The notes: a model not told the origin generated them from the sequence alone. Shown: positions 31,800-40,234, counted from the first letter of the stretch. The stretch: 40,731 bases of DNA from Pseudomonadota bacterium (GCA_017881315.1 JADGRB010000012.1:1-40731), one strand, 5' to 3'. Translations and numbers: made by a program.

Positions 31800-33065
31800 T
31801 TACGGTTCGCCGGAGCCGAACGGGGAGGTGGGCGCCGGGACCCGACAGCTCGCGGGCTCACGATCGGTGACCACCACCTGTCCGGCGCCGAGTCCCGGCG
31901 CGCGCACCTCTACGACGTCGGTCTCGGTGACGCCAACGTCAACGGCGCGCGCCGTCGGTTGCCCTTGGTCGTTGGAGAGCCAAAGCAATTTCCCCTCGAA
32001 CCCGGCAGGTTCGCCTGCGCCGAACGAGGCGGACCGGACGGCGATCGCGGGAACCTGGAGCGCATCCAGCGAGGTGTGCGCGGGCAGATCGACGGTCGTC
32101 GATGCGCCGGGCGCCAGGGTCCCCTCGCGATTGGGGACGGCGAGCACGACGGTATAGCGGCCCGGGCTGCGCACCGCCCCCTCGACTGGAACGATCTGAC
32201 GGACGAAGGCCGAGAACTCTTGGTGTCCATGCCCGGGGGTGGTGAAGGTGACGGTGCCGGGCTGGATGCCGCTCGCGTATTCTTCGTCGATTTCGACTTC
32301 CATCTTCAGCTCGCTCGGATCGGATCCGATCACGAACAGGGGCGGTGCGGGCGGACTGGCGGGGATGGATTCGCCCGCCTCGATGGTCCGAGACAGGACC
32401 ACGCCGGCCATGGGCGCTCGGATGGTTCGGGCCGCGAGCAGGCTCCTCGCCAGGCCCAGCGAAGCCCGCTGTCTCGCGATCTGCGAGGTCGCGTGCAGGA
32501 GCTCGAGCTGGGCCTCGCCGGCTGCCCCTTCGAGCAGATCGTCGGGCGAAAGATCCTGCGGCAGTTGTCCCTGGGCGCGGAGCGATCCGATGGTCTCGTC
32601 CAACTGTCGTTCGGCGCGAAGGCCGAGCAACTCGGCGGAGGTGAGCTGCGCTTCGGCCCCGCTCACGGCCGTTCGCTGTTCGACCGCCTCGAGGCGGGCC
32701 AGGATCTGCCCCGCCTTCACGCTGTCGCCAGGCTTCGCCGCAACGGCGACGACCCGTCCCGGCTGTCCGGATCCGACGCGAACCGTGCTCCCGGGAAGCA
32801 GGCGTCCGCGCGCGCGCAAGAGCCCGCTGACCGTCCCATGGGTCACGACCGCGGTCTGGCAGGCGCGAACGGTGGCGACGGCACGCAGGTGCGCTCCGCG
32901 GATCAGGAATCCGGCGGTCAAGCCGGCGGCGGTCAGGGTCAGGGCCGCAACCGCGCGCCAGGGCGAGCTGCGCGGGAGCCGCGGAGGCGATCCCCTCAGC
33001 GGGGGCAATGACTTCAAGACCGATGACGATTTCTGGGACACCGCGTGAGCGCGATTGGTTTCCAT
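31800..33065 (-). CDS. Orphan HlyD-type periplasmic adaptor, copy 2
   Basis: A 421-aa paralogue of the adaptor at 24963. It has one membrane helix (AVAALTLTAAGLTAGFLI), lipoyl halves SGQPGRVVAVAAKPGDSVKAG and APMAGVVLSRTIEAGESIPAS, a coiled coil between them, and beta domains. The shared string SPPAPPLFVIGSDPS (SPPGPPLFVIGADPS in copy 1) and two matching Cys residues (RACQTAVV after the helix and REPASCRVP near the end) tie the two together. No permease gene is adjacent. The start is uncertain: 33065 or 33080. It is divergent from the phosphoesterase gene across two exact palindromes, but its promoter match is weak. Confidence 0.83.
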   Translation of the reverse strand: METNRAHAVSQKSSSVLKSLPPLRGSPPRLPRSSPWRAVAALTLTAAGLTAGFLIRGAHLRAVATVRACQTAVVTHGTVSGLLRARGRLLPGSTVRVGSGQPGRVVAVAAKPGDSVKAGQILARLEAVEQRTAVSGAEAQLTSAELLGLRAERQLDETIGSLRAQGQLPQDLSPDDLLEGAAGEAQLELLHATSQIARQRASLGLARSLLAARTIRAPMAGVVLSRTIEAGESIPASPPAPPLFVIGSDPSELKMEVEIDEEYASGIQPGTVTFTTPGHGHQEFSAFVRQIVPVEGAVRSPGRYTVVLAVPNREGTLAPGASTTVDLPAHTSLDALQVPAIAVRSASFGAGEPAGFEGKLLWLSNDQGQPTARAVDVGVTETDVVEVRAPGLGAGQVVVTDREPASCRVPAPTSPFGSGEP

Positions 33066-33181
33066 ACCCTCACAGGCCATCACGAACCGTGCCGGCCGGG
33101 CGGCATATATCGTTGCGCCCGTTCGATCCCGTTCGTTTTCTGGAATCGACTGCTCAACGCCCGCGTCGCCCAAACAAACGA

Positions 33182-33224
33182 CGCAAGACTTGCGTTGATT
33201 GCGCCAAGCAGCGCATTCGTTGCG
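33182..33224. promoter_or_regulatory. Paired activator-like palindromes (adaptor copy 2 / phosphoesterase)
   Basis: CGCA-AGACT-TGCG (33182-33194) and CGCA-TTCGT-TGCG (33212-33224) are both exact, centred 30 bp apart. The first is part of a longer symmetry, ACGCAAGACTTGCGT. Only imperfect -24/-12 elements flank them (33079-33094 minus and 33274-33289 plus). Confidence 0.72.
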
Positions 33225-33318
33225 CCGTGGCCTGCGCGACGGAATATCGCGTCGCGAATCGCATCGCGCTCGACGGAATTCGGCTTGTCGTCGACCGGCG
33301 GGTGCGCACGTAGGTCAC

Positions 33319-34287
33319 ATGCGAAGCCCCACGACGCTGATCCTCTCCGCGGTCGCGACCGCCGCTCTCGCGGCCGGCGGCTGCAGCCCCAACAACTCCG
33401 GCAGCACGCAGGTGGCCTGTCGCCCGCTCACCGCTACCGCGGCCACGCGACCGGCAGCCTTTACCGGCACCGTGTTCACGGTGGTCATGGAGAATCACGG
33501 TCGCGGCGAGATCATCGGCAACGCCGCGGCCCCTTTCATCAACGGGCTCGTCGCGCAGGGGGCCGAGGCGGCCGGCTATCACGATTCCTACGTTCATCCG
33601 AGCGAGCCGAACTACCTCTGGATGGTGGCCGGCGAGAACTTCGGGATCTTGAACGATGACGATCCGAACTCGGGCAACACCCAGAGCTCGCAGTCTCACC
33701 TGGCCGATCAGATCGAGAACGCCGGGCTGACCTGGAAGGCCTACCAGGAGAGCATGGGAAGCCCGTGCGGTTTGAGCTCGCACGGAGGCTACGCCGCCAA
33801 ACACAATCCGTTCGTCTACTTCAGCGACATCAACGGCTGGGACGGAACGGCCTTCCAGCCTTCCGCGCGCTGCACGGATCACGTGGTGGACTATTCCCAG
33901 CTCGACGCGGATCTGGCGGCAGGGCAAGTGCCGGACTACGTCTTCATCACCCCCGACTTGGACAACGACATGCACGACGGCTCGGTCGCCCAGGGAGATG
34001 CCTGGCTCGCCGCCCAGGTCCCCAAGATCCTGGGCTCCGATCGCTTCAAGAATGGAGGGGTGCTGTTCCTCCTGTGGGACGAGGGGAGCAGCAACGGCGA
34101 CGATCCCCCCTTCATCGTGATGTCACCGAACGCGAAGGTCGGCTTCGTCTCTCAGACCGACTACGACACGAGCGCGTTCCTGAAGACCGTGGAGACGATG
34201 CTCGGCGTCGAGACGTTGCCTTGCAACGCCCAGCCCGACGCGGTGCCGACGATGACCGATCTTTTCGCGGTGCCGCTGGCGCCGTAA
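33319..34287 (+). CDS. Phosphoesterase-family (acid phosphatase/phospholipase C-like) lipoprotein
   Basis: A 322-aa secreted enzyme. The signal peptide ends in a lipobox (ALAAGGC). The metal-binding opening VFTVVMENHGRGEIIG matches the PF04185 family (MENHS). Further family blocks are YVHPSEPNYLWMVAGEN, QIENAGLTWKAYQESMG, DYVFITPDLDNDMHDG and LFLLWDEGSSN. Such enzymes release phosphate from organic esters outside the cytoplasm. Its position just before the Pst phosphate importer supports phosphate scavenging. The ATG at 33319 begins the signal peptide; the upstream extension of the frame contains the palindromes. Confidence 0.88.
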   Translation: MRSPTTLILSAVATAALAAGGCSPNNSGSTQVACRPLTATAATRPAAFTGTVFTVVMENHGRGEIIGNAAAPFINGLVAQGAEAAGYHDSYVHPSEPNYLWMVAGENFGILNDDDPNSGNTQSSQSHLADQIENAGLTWKAYQESMGSPCGLSSHGGYAAKHNPFVYFSDINGWDGTAFQPSARCTDHVVDYSQLDADLAAGQVPDYVFITPDLDNDMHDGSVAQGDAWLAAQVPKILGSDRFKNGGVLFLLWDEGSSNGDDPPFIVMSPNAKVGFVSQTDYDTSAFLKTVETMLGVETLPCNAQPDAVPTMTDLFAVPLAP

Positions 34288-34299
34288 CCAGCCAGACCC

Positions 34300-34321
34300 G
34301 TGCGCGCCCGCCTGCGCGCAC
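34300..34321 (+). other. G+C-rich hairpin between phosphoesterase and pstS
   Basis: GTGCGCG (34300-34306) and CGCGCAC (34315-34321) form a perfect 7-bp stem with an 8-nt loop, 13 nt after the phosphoesterase stop. No T-run follows, so it may be a pause, attenuator or processing site rather than an intrinsic terminator. Confidence 0.4.
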
Positions 34322-34345
34322 GCCGCTTGCATAGCCTGAAAGCAA

Positions 34346-35149
34346 ATGATCAGGCTGAGGGTCTTGGCGGTCGCGGTCGCGCTGCAGCTGGTCGCAGTGG
34401 GGTGTGGCCGCGCCGCCAGGAGGGGTCTCACGCTGGCGGGTTCCACGTCGCTGCAACCGTTCGCAGAGAAATGGGCCGATGCTTACCAGGCGCGGCACCC
34501 GGGCCTGCCCATCTACGTGCAGGGCGGGGGCTCGACGGCCGGCGTCGAGGCAGCCCTGTCGGGCGCGGCCGAGATTGGGATGGCGTCTCGCCTTCTCGTT
34601 CCGGTTGAAAGCGCCCGCCTCATGGCCATCCCCGTGGCCCGCGATGGCATCGCCGTCGTCGTCAATCCGACAAATCCGGTGAGGGATCTCCGGCTCGATC
34701 AAGTGCGCGCGATCTACGCGGGCCAGATCCGAAACTGGCGCTTCGTCGGCGGCCGGAACGCGTCGATCGCCGTGATCACGCGTGAGGAGGGCTCCGGGAC
34801 CCGCAGCGCGTTCGAGGCGATGGTCACCGACCCCCTGCGGATCGCGGCGTCTGCGCTGGTCCAGGATTCGACCGGCGCGGTGCGACAGATGGTAGCCAGC
34901 GATCCGGCGGCCATCGGCTATGTGTCCTTCGGGCTGGTCGACGCATCCGTCAAGGCGTTGAGCCTTCGCGGCGTCGAACCGAACGAGCTCAACATCGACG
35001 CGGGAACCTATCCACTGGTTCGCCCATTTCTCTTCGTCGTCACACCCGCGCGATTGAAAGGAGTGCCGAGAGACTTCATCGACTGGATCGTCGGACCGGA
35101 GGGGCGTGAGCTCACGCGCCGCGAGGGCTTGTTACCGCCGCGTGCTTGA
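34346..35149 (+). CDS. pstS: Phosphate ABC transporter substrate-binding lipoprotein
   Basis: A 267-aa lipoprotein: signal peptide MIRLRVLAVAVALQLVAVGC with the acceptor Cys at 20. The phosphate-binding family blocks are LAGSTSLQPFAEKWADAY, VQGGGSTAGVEAALSGAAEIGMASR and REEGSGTRSAFEAM, followed by AIGYVSFGLVD. It captures phosphate in the periplasm and delivers it to PstCA. It is shorter than E. coli PstS, in the size range of compact homologues. The start is ATG at 34346. The gene sits 58 nt after the phosphoesterase, and pstC begins directly after it. Confidence 0.9.
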   Translation: MIRLRVLAVAVALQLVAVGCGRAARRGLTLAGSTSLQPFAEKWADAYQARHPGLPIYVQGGGSTAGVEAALSGAAEIGMASRLLVPVESARLMAIPVARDGIAVVVNPTNPVRDLRLDQVRAIYAGQIRNWRFVGGRNASIAVITREEGSGTRSAFEAMVTDPLRIAASALVQDSTGAVRQMVASDPAAIGYVSFGLVDASVKALSLRGVEPNELNIDAGTYPLVRPFLFVVTPARLKGVPRDFIDWIVGPEGRELTRREGLLPPRA

Positions 35150-35157
35150 GGCCTTCG

Positions 35158-36084
35158 ATGCGTCTACCGGACAAAGTCGTCGAGCGCGCGCTTCTGTTGC
35201 TGGCGCTCAGCAGCGTGGCTGTTCTGGCGTCGATCGCCTTCTTCATCGTTCGCGAGGGGGCGCCGCTCATCTACCGGGTCGGCCTCTCGAACTTCTTCTC
35301 CACCGACTGGCACCCGACCGCTGGCCGGTTCGGGATCCTGTTCATGCTGGTGGGGTCGCTGGCGGTGACGGTCGGCGCGTTGGCCCTGGGTGTCCCCCTC
35401 GGGATCTCATGCGCCATCGTGCTCGGCGAGATGGCGCCGCCGCGCGCCCGCCGAATTCTCAAGCCGGCCATCGAGATCCTGGCCGGCATTCCGTCCGTGG
35501 TCTATGGCTTCATGGGGATCGTGGTCGTGCTGCCCTGGATCCGAGAGCACCTCGGTGGCCCGGGAGCTTCCGGCCTGGCCGCGGCGGTGATCCTCGGCAT
35601 CATGATCCTGCCCACGATCATCGCCATCTCGCTGGACGCGCTGGAGGCTGTCCCGATGTCCTACCGCGACGGCTCACTGGCCATGGGCGCGACCGAATGG
35701 CAAACCGTCCGGCGCGTCGTCCTTCCCGCCGCGCGTTCGGGGATCGTGGCCGCGGTGATTCTCGGGACCGGCCGCGCGGTCGGGGAGACCATGGCGGTCG
35801 TCATGGTGGCCGGAAACGCCGTCCAGTTGCCACATTCGCCGCTCGATCCCTTGCGGACGCTCACGGCGAATCTGGCGCTCGAGATGGGATACGCGACGGG
35901 CGATCACCGAGCGGCGCTCTTCGCGACCGGGATTGTGCTGTTCCTGATCGTCCTGTCGCTCAACGGCGCGGCTGGACTGGCACGCCGCCGCCGCCGCCCG
36001 AGGCCTCGTCCGCGGCGAACCGCCTCGGTGGCGGGTGTACCCGCCAGCGAGCGGATCCCCCCGAGCCCGGTGTCCGACCCATGA
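35158..36084 (+). CDS. pstC: Phosphate ABC transporter permease PstC
   Basis: A 308-aa inner-membrane permease with six helices. Recognisable segments are VLASIAFFIVREGAPLIY, ISCAIVLGEMAPPRARRILKPAIEILAGIPSVVYGFMG (residues about 80-120) and the coupling-loop region SYRDGSLAMGATEWQTVRRVVLPAARSGIVAA, which contacts the ATPases. The ATG at 35158 lies 8 nt after the pstS stop; a TTG at 35146 overlapping that stop is an alternative. The Arg/Pro-rich C-terminal tail (about 30 residues) is an extension beyond the usual family end. Confidence 0.92.
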   Translation: MRLPDKVVERALLLLALSSVAVLASIAFFIVREGAPLIYRVGLSNFFSTDWHPTAGRFGILFMLVGSLAVTVGALALGVPLGISCAIVLGEMAPPRARRILKPAIEILAGIPSVVYGFMGIVVVLPWIREHLGGPGASGLAAAVILGIMILPTIIAISLDALEAVPMSYRDGSLAMGATEWQTVRRVVLPAARSGIVAAVILGTGRAVGETMAVVMVAGNAVQLPHSPLDPLRTLTANLALEMGYATGDHRAALFATGIVLFLIVLSLNGAAGLARRRRRPRPRPRRTASVAGVPASERIPPSPVSDP

Positions 36085-36941
36085 ACGCGCGCGCCCAGCG
36101 CTGGCTCGCGCCGCGGCGGGCGCAGGCCTTGGCGCGTTTCGTCCTCTGGAGCCTGATGGCCGTGGCGATCGGAATCCTGATCCTGATCCTGGCGTTCGTG
36201 CTCGGGCGGGGGCTCCGGCACGTGACCTGGACGTTCCTGACAGCGATGCCCCTCGACAGCGGACGGGCCGGCGGCGTCCTGCCCATCGTCGTGGGGACGC
36301 TCGAAGTGACGGCGCTGGGGGTCGCGGCAGCCACACCGCTCGGTGTCGGTACGGCCATCTATCTGGTCGAGTACACGCGTGAGGGCAGGCTGACGCGGAT
36401 CATCCGATTCGGTGCCGAATGTCTGGCCGGCGTTCCCTCGATCATCTTCGGGCTCTTCGGGTTCGTGCTCTTCGTTCTCACGCTCGGACTCGGCTGGTCC
36501 ATCCTCGCCGCCGGTCTGACGCTCGCGTTCATGACGTTGCCCACGCTCATTCGGACCTCCGAGGAGGCCCTGCGGGCGGTCCCGGCCCGTTACCTCGACG
36601 TCTCCCTCTCGCTGGGCGCGACCAAGTGGCAATCGATCAGAAAGGTGCTCCTGCCGGCGGCGTTCCCCGGCATCCTGACCGGGCTCATCTTGGGGATCGG
36701 GCGCGCCATCGGCGAAACCGCGGCCGTCATCTTCACGGCCGGATCGAGCCTTCCCCACCGCATTCCGAGATCGCTCTCCGAGGGGACGCGGACGCTGTCG
36801 GTGCACTTCTACCAGCTGGCCCGCGAGGGGATCTCGGCGGACAACGCCTACGCGACGGCCGCCGTGCTGGTCCTGGCGATCTCGCTCATCAACCTGGGCG
36901 CTTACGTCACCTTGAACCGGTTCATGCGGAGGTACCGGTGA
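36081..36941 (+). CDS. pstA: Phosphate ABC transporter permease PstA
   Basis: A 286-aa six-helix permease that pairs with PstC. It shows GGVLPIVVGTLEVTALGVAAATPLGVGTAIYLVEY across residues 70-110, FGAECLAGVPSIIFGLFGF and the coupling loop PARYLDVSLSLGATKWQSIRKVLLPAAFPG. The ATG at 36081 overlaps the pstC stop in ATGA. The upstream extension of the frame inside pstC is a shadow. The end overlaps pstB1 by 4 nt (GTGA). Confidence 0.92.
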   Translation: MNARAQRWLAPRRAQALARFVLWSLMAVAIGILILILAFVLGRGLRHVTWTFLTAMPLDSGRAGGVLPIVVGTLEVTALGVAAATPLGVGTAIYLVEYTREGRLTRIIRFGAECLAGVPSIIFGLFGFVLFVLTLGLGWSILAAGLTLAFMTLPTLIRTSEEALRAVPARYLDVSLSLGATKWQSIRKVLLPAAFPGILTGLILGIGRAIGETAAVIFTAGSSLPHRIPRSLSEGTRTLSVHFYQLAREGISADNAYATAAVLVLAISLINLGAYVTLNRFMRRYR

Positions 36942-37696
36942 GCGCGCCCAAGGTGTCGATCCGCCAGCTCGGGATCTGCTACGCCGGCGCGCCGGCGGTT
37001 CGCGACGTCGACCTCGACATTCCCAAGAATGCGATCACCGCCGTCATCGGTCCCGCCGGCAGCGGCAAGACCTCGATCTTGCGCACCATCAACCTCCTTT
37101 CGGTCGATGTCGATCGGGCCGAGGTCAAAGGCCAGATCAGGGTCGACGACCGAGACATCCTGGCCGGGGGCGTCGATCGGGTCGATCTGCGGAGGCGGGT
37201 CGGGATGGTCTTCGCCACGCCGCAACCGCTCCCCGGATCGGTTTATGACAACTTGGTCTACGGCCCGCGACTGGCCGGCACCCGCCGGCGGGCCGACCTC
37301 GACGCACTGGTCGAGTCCAGCTTGCGAGCGGCCGAGCTCTGGGACGAGGTCAAGGACCGACTGCGGCGATCGGCCTTCCTGCTGTCGGGGGGGCAGCAAC
37401 AGCGCCTTTGTATCGCCCGCACCTTGGCGCTCGGGCCCGAGGTGGTCCTGCTGGACGAGCCTTGCTCGGGCCTCGACCCGATCTCCACCTTCAAAATCGA
37501 GGAGATGATGCGTTCCCTGCGCGACCGCTTCACCTGGGTCCTGGTCACGAACAACACCAAGCAAGCGGCGCGGGTGAGTCAGAGGACCGCCTTTGTCTTG
37601 CTCGGCCAGATGATCGAGCAAGGTCCCACCGGTCAGCTCTTCACCGCGCCCAAAGATCCGAGGACGGGTGATTACGTCGAGGGACGATTTGGCTGA
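36938..37696 (+). CDS. pstB: Phosphate ABC transporter ATP-binding protein PstB1 with degenerate Q- and H-loops
   Basis: A 252-aa PstB-type ATPase. Walker A (GPAGSGKTS, Lys44), signature [15 protein letters not shown] (149-163) and Walker [14 protein letters not shown] (Glu174) are intact. The Q-loop reads [12 protein letters not shown] where PstB normally has MVFQKPNPFP, so Gln is replaced by Ala93. The switch region reads [12 protein letters not shown] instead of [12 protein letters not shown], so His is replaced by Asn205. A homodimer of this protein should hydrolyse ATP poorly. The start is GTG at 36938 with GGAGG 6 nt upstream. It overlaps PstB2 by 29 bp. Confidence 0.9.
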   Translation: MSAPKVSIRQLGICYAGAPAVRDVDLDIPKNAITAVIGPAGSGKTSILRTINLLSVDVDRAEVKGQIRVDDRDILAGGVDRVDLRRRVGMVFATPQPLPGSVYDNLVYGPRLAGTRRRADLDALVESSLRAAELWDEVKDRLRRSAFLLSGGQQQRLCIARTLALGPEVVLLDEPCSGLDPISTFKIEEMMRSLRDRFTWVLVTNNTKQAARVSQRTAFVLLGQMIEQGPTGQLFTAPKDPRTGDYVEGRFG

Positions 37697-38459
37697 CGTG
37701 CCAAGAGCGGCCAAGCTCCGAACGGACGGTCTCAACGTCCACTACGGAGACTTCCACGCCCTCAAGAATGTCACCGCCGTCATCGGTGAGCGGCGCCTGA
37801 CGGCCCTCATCGGCCCGTCCGGCTGCGGCAAAAGCACGTTCCTCCGCGTATTCAACCGCATGAACGACCGCGTGGCCGGCTGCCGCGTCGAGGGGATCGT
37901 CGAGCTCGACGGCCAGCCCCTCTACCGACGCGGCGTCGACATCGAGGCGCTGCGCAGGCAAGTGGGGATGGTGTTCCAGCGCCCAAACCCGTTCCCGCTC
38001 TCGATCTTCGAGAACGTGGTCTTCGGACCCAGGATTCACGCCCTGGCCGCCGGCGCCGAGCTCGAGGCGGTGGCCGAGCGCTGCCTGGGCGCGGTGGGGC
38101 TGTGGGATGATCTCAAGGACCGCCTCGACGACAGCGCGTTGACGATCACCCCCGAACAGATGCAGCGCCTCTGCATCGCGCGCGCGATCGCGGTGGAACC
38201 GGACGTGCTGCTGATGGACGAGCCCTGCTCCTCCCTGGATCCGATCGCCACGCTTCGGATCGAATCTCTCATGCGGGAGCTCTCGCACCGCTACACTATT
38301 CTGGTCGTGACCCACAACATGCAGCAGGCGGCCCGGATCTCCGACGATACGGGATTCCTCTTGCTGGGCGAGCTCGTCGAGCTGGGCCCGACTGCGACCG
38401 TATTCACCCGTCCGCGCGACCGGCGCACCGAGGACTACGTAACGGGAGGGTTTGGATAG
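37668..38459 (+). CDS. pstB: Phosphate ABC transporter ATP-binding protein PstB2 with degenerate signature motif
   Basis: A PstB-type ATPase of up to 263 aa. Walker [11 protein letters not shown]-loop [13 protein letters not shown] (Gln104), Walker [14 protein letters not shown] and switch His216 in [15 protein letters not shown] are canonical. The signature is not: where PstB reads [16 protein letters not shown], this protein has [16 protein letters not shown], so the Ser-Gly-Gly core becomes Thr161-Pro162-Glu163. The losses complement those in PstB1. The first possible start is GTG 37668, inside pstB1; TTG 37689 or GTG 37698 would also keep the whole domain. PhoU follows 4 nt after the stop. 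Confidence 0.9.
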   Translation: MITSRDDLADVPRAAKLRTDGLNVHYGDFHALKNVTAVIGERRLTALIGPSGCGKSTFLRVFNRMNDRVAGCRVEGIVELDGQPLYRRGVDIEALRRQVGMVFQRPNPFPLSIFENVVFGPRIHALAAGAELEAVAERCLGAVGLWDDLKDRLDDSALTITPEQMQRLCIARAIAVEPDVLLMDEPCSSLDPIATLRIESLMRELSHRYTILVVTHNMQQAARISDDTGFLLLGELVELGPTATVFTRPRDRRTEDYVTGGFG

Positions 38460-38463
38460 AACC

Positions 38464-39165
38464 ATGACCACACGAAGACACATCAACGCGCAGTTCGACG
38501 TGGAGCTCCGCTCGCTCAAGGATCAGATCTCGGCGATGGGGAGCCTGGTCGATCGACACGTCGGCGAGGCGGTCGCCGCCCTGATCGAGCGCGACCGAGA
38601 ACGGGCCAGGCGGGTGATCGAAGCCGATCGGGCCGTCAACCAGAGCGAGCTCGCCATCGACGAACAGTGCATACGGGTGCTGGCCTTGCAACAGCCAGCG
38701 GCATCGGATCTCCGCTTCATCGCCGCCGCTTTGAAGATGGTTACCGACCTCGAACGAATCGGAGATCTGGCCGTGAACATGGCCGAGCGCGTTCCGGCGC
38801 TCTGCGAAGAGCCCGCTCTGCGGGCGGTGGAGGAGCTTCCGCAGATGGCCGCCGCCGCTCAGACGATGCTCCGCGACGTGCTGGAAGCATTCGTGAATGG
38901 CGATCCGGTCAAGGCCGAGGCCGTGCTGGCCGCTGATCCGGCGATCGATGCCTGGTCCGTCCGTATCTTCGACGAAGTCCAGTCGGTCATGGGTCGCGAC
39001 CCGAGCTCGGTGCCGCGGGGTCTCGCCACGATCTTCTTCGCCAAACACATCGAGCGGATGGCCGACCACACCACCAACGTGGCGGAGATGGTGATCTATC
39101 TGGTCCGAGGACAAGACGTCAGACACGCCAAAGCGAGCTCGTCGCCCCAGCAGTCGCCGACCTGA
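38464..39165 (+). CDS. phoU: Phosphate signalling/transport regulator PhoU
   Basis: A 233-aa all-helical protein made of two three-helix PhoU bundles. The metal-site segments are seen in each repeat: DLRFIAAALKMVTDLERIGDLAVNMAE (residues about 75-102) and GLATIFFAKHIERMADHTTNVAEMVIYLVRG (about 183-213). PhoU links the Pst importer to PhoR/PhoB signalling and limits phosphate uptake. The ATG at 38464 is chosen over an in-frame TTG at 38452. It is the last gene of the pst operon, and no phoR or phoB is present in the window. Confidence 0.93.
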   Translation: MTTRRHINAQFDVELRSLKDQISAMGSLVDRHVGEAVAALIERDRERARRVIEADRAVNQSELAIDEQCIRVLALQQPAASDLRFIAAALKMVTDLERIGDLAVNMAERVPALCEEPALRAVEELPQMAAAAQTMLRDVLEAFVNGDPVKAEAVLAADPAIDAWSVRIFDEVQSVMGRDPSSVPRGLATIFFAKHIERMADHTTNVAEMVIYLVRGQDVRHAKASSSPQQSPT

Positions 39166-39186
39166 GCCACGTCCGATCGCTCACGG

Positions 39187-40119
39187 CTATTTGTAGGGGG
39201 GCATCGAGGTGGTGCCCAGCGCCTGAACCCATCTTCGGATGTTTGCGGCGGCCTCCTCGCTGAGAAATCCCAGGGGGGGCATCATGAGCCCGATCTCGGC
39301 GGCGTTGGTCGGCTTGTAGGCGATGTTGTGGTACAGGTTTGCCGCGGAGTCTTGGTAGCCCGACATGGGCGCCGAATTGACGAAATCCCATCCGAACGTC
39401 GCGCCCACCTCGCGGGCGCCATGGCAGAACTGGCAGCTCTGACGGAAGAGCGCCAGGCCCGCTCGAACCGAGGCGTCACCGCCCACGTCGAACTGGGCAT
39501 AGTAGGCGGCGGCCGCGACCAGCTCGACGCCCACCAGAGTATCGGCGTGAGCCCAGGGCGAGAATCCGGGTTCAGTCGTGGAGGAGACTTCTGGGTGCCA
39601 GCGGTCCGCCACCACGATCTTGTTGCCGGAGAACTGGATCGGCCGCCGATCGACGGGTGAATCCTTCTTCACGATGTCGGGGAACGTCCCCGGCGCAGCC
39701 GTCGCCCGGGACCCCGCCCTCAGCGCCGTTGCGATGAAAGGATCGAGGCGGCTCATCGCGACGCTGTCGCGGAACGGGACTGGGATAGCCATCCCGTTCG
39801 CAAAATGGAGGATCGCGAGATCGACCGATGCCTCCGGCTTGAAGCGACGCAAGAGGTCCCGCAACGTGATGCCCCGGTACTGCCCCTTGCGATCGTATTG
39901 GACGTCGAAACGATCGACGGTCACGAGCCGCAGCCGATCGAGGTTCACCTGCCGCGATCGCTCGTGGGGTGCGCCTTGCTCTCCCGGCAGGCTCTTGCCC
40001 CGCACCCAGATCTCGATCACGGCGCCGGTTGCCGGACTGGCGGTCGCTCGATGCCATGGCACGCCGAGGACCAAGGCGACGAGCCCGAGCCCGAGCCCGA
40101 TCCCGCGTAGGCCGTTCAT
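39187..40119 (-). CDS. Periplasmic monohaem cytochrome c with an N-terminal molybdopterin-domain-like region
   Basis: A 310-aa exported protein with signal segment GLGLGLVALVLGVPWHRATA. Residues 55-120 (YRGITLRDLLRRFKP, LAILHFANGMAIPVP) resemble the sulfite-oxidase-type molybdopterin-binding fold, but no cofactor Cys is present, so it is probably only a structural relative. The C-terminal domain binds one haem c through CQFCH (229-233), with a probable axial Met in EIGLMMPPLGFLS. It could carry electrons in the periplasm; the partner is unknown. The ATG at 40119 has GGGAG just upstream and a predicted 37-nt leader. Confidence 0.82.
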   Translation of the reverse strand: MNGLRGIGLGLGLVALVLGVPWHRATASPATGAVIEIWVRGKSLPGEQGAPHERSRQVNLDRLRLVTVDRFDVQYDRKGQYRGITLRDLLRRFKPEASVDLAILHFANGMAIPVPFRDSVAMSRLDPFIATALRAGSRATAAPGTFPDIVKKDSPVDRRPIQFSGNKIVVADRWHPEVSSTTEPGFSPWAHADTLVGVELVAAAAYYAQFDVGGDASVRAGLALFRQSCQFCHGAREVGATFGWDFVNSAPMSGYQDSAANLYHNIAYKPTNAAEIGLMMPPLGFLSEEAAANIRRWVQALGTTSMPPYK

Positions 40120-40166
40120 TGCTCCCGGCCGGTTTCTTTGGCGGTTGTCCTCACGCAGCTAGCTGA

Positions 40167-40182
40167 TGCAAGCGTGCCGCCA
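40167..40182 (-). promoter_or_regulatory. Putative sigma-54 promoter for the cytochrome gene
   Basis: The minus strand reads TGGCGGC-ACGC-TTGCA: a perfect -12 half, a partial -24 half and exact GG-N10-GC spacing. The predicted start is near 40156. Confidence 0.6.
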
Positions 40183-40234
40183 GCCGTTGCTTGGGCCGCG
40201 TGACACCCGCGCTGAGATCTCGGGGTCCCGCCCC

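Noticed and set aside
33079-33289. -24/-12 elements for adaptor copy 2 and the phosphoesterase
   Set aside because: Both have the right spacing but replace the invariant GC of the -12 element (GA on the minus strand, GT on the plus strand). They are mentioned as candidates in findings, not listed as features.
34316-34331. GCGCACG-CCGC-TTGCA upstream of pstS as a sigma-54 promoter
   Set aside because: The -12 half is perfect, but the essential GG of the -24 element is CG. No palindrome lies upstream, and the start would be 4 nt before the ATG.
35106-36080. Long upstream extension of the pstA frame (611 codons)
   Set aside because: The added residues are Arg/Gly/Pro-rich shadow of pstC; the permease homology starts at ATG 36081.
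36419-36937. Upstream extension of the pstB1 frame (425 codons)
   Set aside because: It is a shadow of pstA; the GTG at 36938 with GGAGG and the GTGA overlap begins the conserved domain.
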